Origin: Bacteroidia bacterium
GTDB taxonomy: Bacteria > Bacteroidota > Bacteroidia > UKL13-3
Reading direction: 5' to 3'
DNA: 9,600 nucleotides
Assembly: GCA_019454865.1 (NCBI GenBank)
Contig: JACFNJ010000092.1
Location: 1 to 9,600, forward strand
Translations under genes and position numbers: made by a program
The notes under the pieces: model-generated
What the model saw: only the letters and a program-made list of their open reading frames with translations
What the model was told of the DNA's origin: nothing
Databases searched by the model: none
In this document: one piece after another, positions 6,064 to 9,600 of the stretch
Layout of the letters: the number at the start of each line of letters is the position of its first letter
How positions within the stretch are numbered: the stretch's first letter is position 1

Positions 6064-7881
6064 GTGAAACGATATAAGTATTTTTTAATAGCAGTTTTAT
6101 TAGCTGTTTTCCCAAATTTTATTCAAGCACAAACCGATAGTATTCAGTTGGAAGATATAGTTGTAACAGGCAATCGTATAGTAATGCCATTGCGCACCAT
6201 TAATCTAAGTACTTCGGTTATTACCCGAAAAGAAATTAATAAGTTACCGGGGAGTGTTCCGGCTGATTGGTTAAGTAATGTTTCGGGAATAGATATTAGA
6301 CAACGAGGTCCGGTAGGTGTACAAACCGATTTGAGCATACGCGGTTCTTCCTTTGATCAAAGTTTGTTATTACTAAATGGGCTTAAACTTAACGATCCAC
6401 AAACAGGGCACCACAATTTTAATCTACCACTTATGCCGGATGCAATTGAACAAATAGATGTAATTAAAACTTCCGCATCACGATTGTATGGAATTAATGC
6501 ATTGGCTGGCGCTATTAATTTTACAACAAAAGTACCTGCTCAAAATCAATTGTACATCAATACCTATGGTGGAAACTATGGACTTGTAAGTGTTCAAACC
6601 GGAGTAGCTTATTCGTATAAAAAATCAGCAACACACGTAGCTTATCATCATTCGCAAAGCAGCGGTTACAAAGCCAATACTGATTTTTCAATGCAAACCG
6701 TTTTTCTTCAACAAACTTTTACGCTTACTAATCAAAGCATAAACATAATTGGAGGATACAGCGATAGAGATTTTGGAGCACACGGCTTTTATGTTAAAAA
6801 CTCAAATGAATTTGAAAGTATTCAAACTGCATTTGCCGGAATAATTCATAAAGTAAATGCAGGCAAACTGCAATGGAAAAATCAGGCATACTTTCGCTAC
6901 AATCAAGACCATTATGTATTTGATAGAATGCGACCAACATTTTTCCAGAACAGGCACTTTACCCATGTAGGTGGTATAGAAAGTCATTTAACCTATAAAA
7001 GTAATTTAGGAGAAACAGGTGTTGGTTTTGATTTTAGAAGTGAGGATTTGAGGAGTAGTAATTTGGGTGCACATAACAGAAACATTTTAGGATTATTTCT
7101 TGAACATAAATTTCAATTTTTCAATGAAAAACTAACTCTAACCCCCGGAGTTTATTCCAACACATTAACCAATAGCACACATCCTACTTTTTTTCCGGGC
7201 ATTGATTTTGGCTGGGTGTTAATGGATAATCTGAAATTGTATTCATCCATAAGTAAAGGTATGCGATTACCAACTTATACCGATTTGTATTATAAAGGAA
7301 CAAATACAACAGGAAATGCACAATTAGTTGCAGAGGCAGCGGTAAGTAGTGAAGTTGGTGTAAAATATTTTCATAAAAATGGCTCTTTTAGTATTACCGG
7401 ATTTTCAAGAAACTCAACCAATTTAATAGATTGGGTTAGAAAAGATACTTCAGAAAAGTGGCAGGCACATAATTTAGGGCATGTTGTTTTTAATGGTATT
7501 GAGAGCAATGTGAGTTTAAAACTTAATAAATTTATTTCATCAATACAGCTTGGTTATACATTTATTGATGTAGGATTAAAACAAGTTGAGAATTATCAAA
7601 GTAATTACGCTTTATCTAATTTACGCCACCAACTTACAGCAATGGTATTAGTAAATTGGAATAAAAATATCGTCCATACAATTACCTATAAGCATATTGA
7701 ACGGGAGTTGCTGCCTAACTACTCGTTGGTAGATAGTAAAATTATGTATTTGTTTAAATATGCCGGAGTTTTTGCAGAGGTTAGCAACATTTTTAATACA
7801 TCGTATATTGAAGCAGGTTTTGTAGAGATGCCGGGGCGTTGGGTTAAAATAGGAGCCAATTTAAAATTGAATTTTAAGTAA
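6064..7881 (+). CDS. TonB-dependent outer-membrane receptor (BtuB/siderophore-receptor type)
   Basis: Gated outer-membrane channel that takes up a scarce nutrient with energy from TonB-ExbBD. I chose GTG 6064 (605 residues) because it gives a normal signal peptide, KRYKYFLIAVLLAVFPNFIQA, cut before QTDS. The frame is open from an ATG at 5983, but its 27 extra residues would put the hydrophobic stretch too far inside. A TonB-box-like segment (LEDIVVTGNR) opens the mature protein. The plug domain follows with typical marks: LSNVSGIDIRQRGPVGVQTDLSIRGSSFDQSLLLLNGLKLND, then IEQIDVIKTSASRLYGINALAGAINFTTK. The rest is the 22-stranded barrel, ending at WVKIGANLKLNFK. There is no N-terminal carboxypeptidase-like domain and no neighbouring SusD gene, so it is not a SusC glycan transporter. 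Length and plug resemble BtuB, but no cobalamin riboswitch or transport genes are nearby, so the substrate is unknown. Confidence 0.93.
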   Translation: MKRYKYFLIAVLLAVFPNFIQAQTDSIQLEDIVVTGNRIVMPLRTINLSTSVITRKEINKLPGSVPADWLSNVSGIDIRQRGPVGVQTDLSIRGSSFDQSLLLLNGLKLNDPQTGHHNFNLPLMPDAIEQIDVIKTSASRLYGINALAGAINFTTKVPAQNQLYINTYGGNYGLVSVQTGVAYSYKKSATHVAYHHSQSSGYKANTDFSMQTVFLQQTFTLTNQSINIIGGYSDRDFGAHGFYVKNSNEFESIQTAFAGIIHKVNAGKLQWKNQAYFRYNQDHYVFDRMRPTFFQNRHFTHVGGIESHLTYKSNLGETGVGFDFRSEDLRSSNLGAHNRNILGLFLEHKFQFFNEKLTLTPGVYSNTLTNSTHPTFFPGIDFGWVLMDNLKLYSSISKGMRLPTYTDLYYKGTNTTGNAQLVAEAAVSSEVGVKYFHKNGSFSITGFSRNSTNLIDWVRKDTSEKWQAHNLGHVVFNGIESNVSLKLNKFISSIQLGYTFIDVGLKQVENYQSNYALSNLRHQLTAMVLVNWNKNIVHTITYKHIERELLPNYSLVDSKIMYLFKYAGVFAEVSNIFNTSYIEAGFVEMPGRWVKIGANLKLNFK

Positions 7882-7889
7882 TTTTAAGT
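7870..7889 (+). repeat. Perfect tandem 10-bp duplication across the receptor stop codon
   Basis: The unit AATTTTAAGT occurs twice in a row. The TAA stop (7879-7881) spans the junction, so the first copy encodes the final Asn-Phe-Lys and the second is non-coding. Just after it, TTTAAG and CTTAAA (7889-7903) form a 6-bp stem with a 3-base loop but no T-run, so no terminator is supported here. It is likely a small slippage duplication. Confidence 0.7.
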
Positions 7890-7916
7890 TTAAGTGGCTT
7901 AAATCAATACAAATAT

Positions 7917-7924
7917 TATTTTTG
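7917..7924 (+). promoter_or_regulatory. Probable -7 promoter box of the E2 gene
   Basis: TATTTTTG, followed by C, is an exact TAnnTTTG match lying 28 bases upstream of the E2 ATG. A -33 TTG is not evident. With a 71-bp gap to the receptor gene and no clear terminator there, the E2 gene may have this promoter of its own and also receive read-through. Confidence 0.5.
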
Positions 7925-7952
7925 CTCGAATATTAATAGAACTGATAAAATT

Positions 7953-9188
7953 ATGGCTGAAGTTATTCGCATGCCCAAAATGAGTGATACAATGACCGAA
8001 GGCGTTATTGTGTCGTGGTTAAAACAAGTGGGTGATGATATAAAACCCGGAGATATACTTGCCGAGGTAGAAACCGACAAGGCTACTATGGAGCTTGAAA
8101 ATTATGTAAAAGGCACATTGCTTCATATAGGAATACCTGTTGGAGGTTCAGTACCAATAGATGCAGTAATTGCAATTGTTGGAAAAAAGGGAGAAGATAT
8201 TTCTGCATTATTGGCTGATGCAGCTACTGCCAAACCAATAGCTACTAGTGAGGCAAAAAAAGAAGAAGCAAAAGTTGAAAACATTTCAAGTGTTGCTAGC
8301 ACATCAACAACTGAAGCAACCCACTCTGACGGAAGAGTAAAAGCTTCGCCATTAGCTAAAAAAATAGCAAATGAAAAAGGTATAGACTTGCGTGCAGTAA
8401 GTGGAAGTGGTGATGGTGGAAGAATTGTTAAAAGAGACATTGAAACTTTTGTTCCTTCATCTGGTGATAGTAAATCAAAATCAATAGGTGCTAGCATAGT
8501 GGGTAAGGAGAGTTTTGAAGATGTTCCGGTATCACAGATGCGTAAAGCCATAGCACGCAGATTAGGTGAAAGCAAATTTACAGCTCCTCATTTTTACTTA
8601 ACTATGGAAATAAACATGGATAAGGCTATTGAGGCTCGTAAAGCTATGGTGGAGTACAGCCCGGTAAAAATATCCGTAAACGACTTAGTGGTAAAAGCCG
8701 TAGCAACAGCATTGCGTAAACATCCGGCTGTAAATTCAAGTTGGTTGGGCGATAAAATTCGTTTTAATCATCACATACACGTAGGTGTTGCTGTAGCAAT
8801 TGATGATGGCTTGATAGTTCCGGTAATTAAATTTGCCGATTCAAAAAGTATCTCACAAATAAGTGCTGAGGTAAAGGAATTAGCTGATAAAGCGAAAAAC
8901 AAAAAACTTCAACCAAATGAATTTGAAGGAAACACATTTACAATATCTAACCTGGGTATGTTTGGTATTGATGAGTTTACTGCAATTATTAATCCGCCAG
9001 ATGCATGTATATTAGCTGTTGGTGCAGCAAAAGAAACCGTTATTGTTGAGAAAGGACAAATTCGAACAGGATTTGTGATGAAGGTTACATTAAGTTGCGA
9101 CCACCGTGCAGTGGATGGTGCTGTGGGTTCAGCCTTCCTTAAAACATTAAAAGAATTGCTTGAAAATCCGGTTAAGATTTTAGTTTAA
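7953..9188 (+). CDS. Pyruvate dehydrogenase complex E2, dihydrolipoamide acetyltransferase
   Basis: Core subunit that moves the acetyl group from lipoamide to CoA. Domains in order: one lipoyl domain (about residues 1-78) with the lipoylated Lys43 in EVETDKATMELEN; an Ala/Ser/Lys/Glu-rich flexible linker (about 85-125); a peripheral-subunit-binding domain (about 128-165, RVKASPLAKKIANEKGIDLRAVSGSGDGGRIVKRDI); and the catalytic acetyltransferase domain (about 185-411) with His384 and Asp388 in CDHRAVDGAVG. The lipoyl start IRMPKMSDTMTEGVI and the stretch TISNLGMFGIDEFTAIINPPDACILAVGA point to the mitochondrial-like PDH branch, not to 2-oxoglutarate or branched-chain E2. At 411 residues with one lipoyl domain it is shorter than the two-lipoyl forms known from some relatives. 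E1 and E3 genes are not adjacent. The ATG at 7953 fits the family start. Names in use for this gene vary (pdhC, aceF, dlaT). Confidence 0.95.
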   Translation: MAEVIRMPKMSDTMTEGVIVSWLKQVGDDIKPGDILAEVETDKATMELENYVKGTLLHIGIPVGGSVPIDAVIAIVGKKGEDISALLADAATAKPIATSEAKKEEAKVENISSVASTSTTEATHSDGRVKASPLAKKIANEKGIDLRAVSGSGDGGRIVKRDIETFVPSSGDSKSKSIGASIVGKESFEDVPVSQMRKAIARRLGESKFTAPHFYLTMEINMDKAIEARKAMVEYSPVKISVNDLVVKAVATALRKHPAVNSSWLGDKIRFNHHIHVGVAVAIDDGLIVPVIKFADSKSISQISAEVKELADKAKNKKLQPNEFEGNTFTISNLGMFGIDEFTAIINPPDACILAVGAAKETVIVEKGQIRTGFVMKVTLSCDHRAVDGAVGSAFLKTLKELLENPVKILV

Positions 9189-9201
9189 ACAATAAAAACT
9201 G

Positions 9202-9226
9202 AAAGGCTCTGCAAAGAGCCTTTTTT
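9202..9226 (+). terminator. Intrinsic terminator after the E2 gene
   Basis: A 6-bp G/C-rich stem, GGCTCT (9205-9210) with AGAGCC (9215-9220), closes a GCAA loop, which is a GNRA tetraloop. The stem can be extended by three A-T pairs at its base. A run of six T follows (9221-9226). It starts 13 bases after the E2 stop and separates that gene from anmK. It is the only well-formed intrinsic terminator I can see in the window. Confidence 0.88.
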
Positions 9227-9253
9227 GTGTGTAAAGAATTAGCTAAAAGTGTA

Positions 9254-9600
9254 ATGCAAACATATAAAGTAATAGGAGTAATGTCGGGCACATCGTTGGA
9301 TGGGGTTGATATTGCTTATAGTGAGTTTACTTTTGATAACCAATGGCATTTCACTATAAAACATGCAAAAACATTTCCATACAACGAAACATGGAGATTG
9401 CGTTTAAGTGAGTTGAAAAATCAATCGGGAGAAATTTTAGCAAAGACGGATGCATATTACGGGAAATATATTGGCAGCTTAATTCATTCGTTTATTCTTG
9501 ACAATAATTTAACGGTAGATTTGATTGCAAGCCACGGACACACTATTTTTCATCAACCAAATAATGGATTTACAACACAAATAGGATGTGGTGCTAATAT
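9254..9600 (+). CDS. anmK: Anhydro-N-acetylmuramic acid kinase (3' end outside window)
   Basis: Kinase that hydrolyses and phosphorylates 1,6-anhydro-MurNAc to MurNAc-6-phosphate during recycling of cell-wall sugars, in the cytoplasm. The first 115 codons are visible and the frame is open to the window edge. The diagnostic N-terminus is MQTYKVIGVMSGTSLDGVDIAYSEF, with the ATP-binding GVMSGTSLDGVD loop of the ASKHA-type kinase fold. Further on, LIASHGHTIFHQP matches the conserved SHGQT-H-P motif, and QIGCGAN matches the next substrate/phosphate loop. Full-length members have roughly 350-400 residues, so about two thirds of the gene is missing. The ATG at 9254 gives the usual short lead into the MSGTS motif. 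It begins 65 bases after the E2 stop, beyond a terminator, so it should have its own promoter; I could not identify a clear box in 9227-9253. Confidence 0.95.
   Translation, partial: MQTYKVIGVMSGTSLDGVDIAYSEFTFDNQWHFTIKHAKTFPYNETWRLRLSELKNQSGEILAKTDAYYGKYIGSLIHSFILDNNLTVDLIASHGHTIFHQPNNGFTTQIGCGAN

Noticed and set aside
8123..8575. 150-codon open frame on the minus strand inside the E2 gene
   Set aside because: It lies wholly opposite a conserved gene whose Ala/Ser/Lys-rich linker leaves few antisense stops; the product has no recognisable domain.

Overview
The window is AT-rich and tightly packed, and looks like ordinary chromosomal DNA from a member of the Bacteroidota. The evidence for that assignment is: (i) upstream boxes of the TAnnTTTG / TAnnTTYG type, the -7 element read by the Bacteroidota sigma factor; (ii) almost no Shine-Dalgarno sequences; (iii) a DUF4286 protein, a family I know mainly from this phylum; (iv) a mitochondrial-type pyruvate dehydrogenase E2; (v) outer-membrane proteins with typical signal peptides ending in Ala-Gln or Gly-Gln. 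A lineage near Chitinophagales/Sphingobacteriales is a guess. I see no insertion sequence, CRISPR array, phage gene, tRNA or rRNA.

Layout. Positions 2-1138 hold the 3' part of a persulfide dioxygenase fused to two rhodanese modules (CstB-like architecture). A 282-bp gap with a promoter-like box follows. Then comes a compact plus-strand group with gaps of 39, 3 and 23 bp: aspS (aspartyl-tRNA synthetase), an HdrB-like cysteine-rich Fe-S protein, an unrecognised outer-membrane beta-barrel candidate, and rbfA (ribosome-binding factor A). No terminator is visible between these four, so they probably form one transcript. A small DUF4286 gene on the minus strand converges on rbfA, and the two stop codons overlap. 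The DUF4286 gene diverges from a TonB-dependent receptor gene. After that comes the pyruvate dehydrogenase E2 gene, ending in a clear intrinsic terminator, and then the 5' part of anmK (anhydro-N-acetylmuramic acid kinase), which runs off the right edge.

How the genes work together. Only the aspS-to-rbfA block looks like an operon. It combines translation functions (tRNA charging, 30S maturation) with a redox protein and an envelope protein, which is a housekeeping cluster rather than a single pathway. The other genes are individual metabolic or envelope functions: sulfide/persulfide detoxification, outer-membrane nutrient uptake, acetyl-CoA formation and cell-wall sugar recycling.

I do not see a convincing new biological system. 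The items most worth a second look are the unrecognised beta-barrel protein inside the aspS-rbfA block, the Fe-S protein that lacks its usual membrane/ferredoxin partner next to it, the start-site revision of the TonB receptor, and the recurring promoter boxes.
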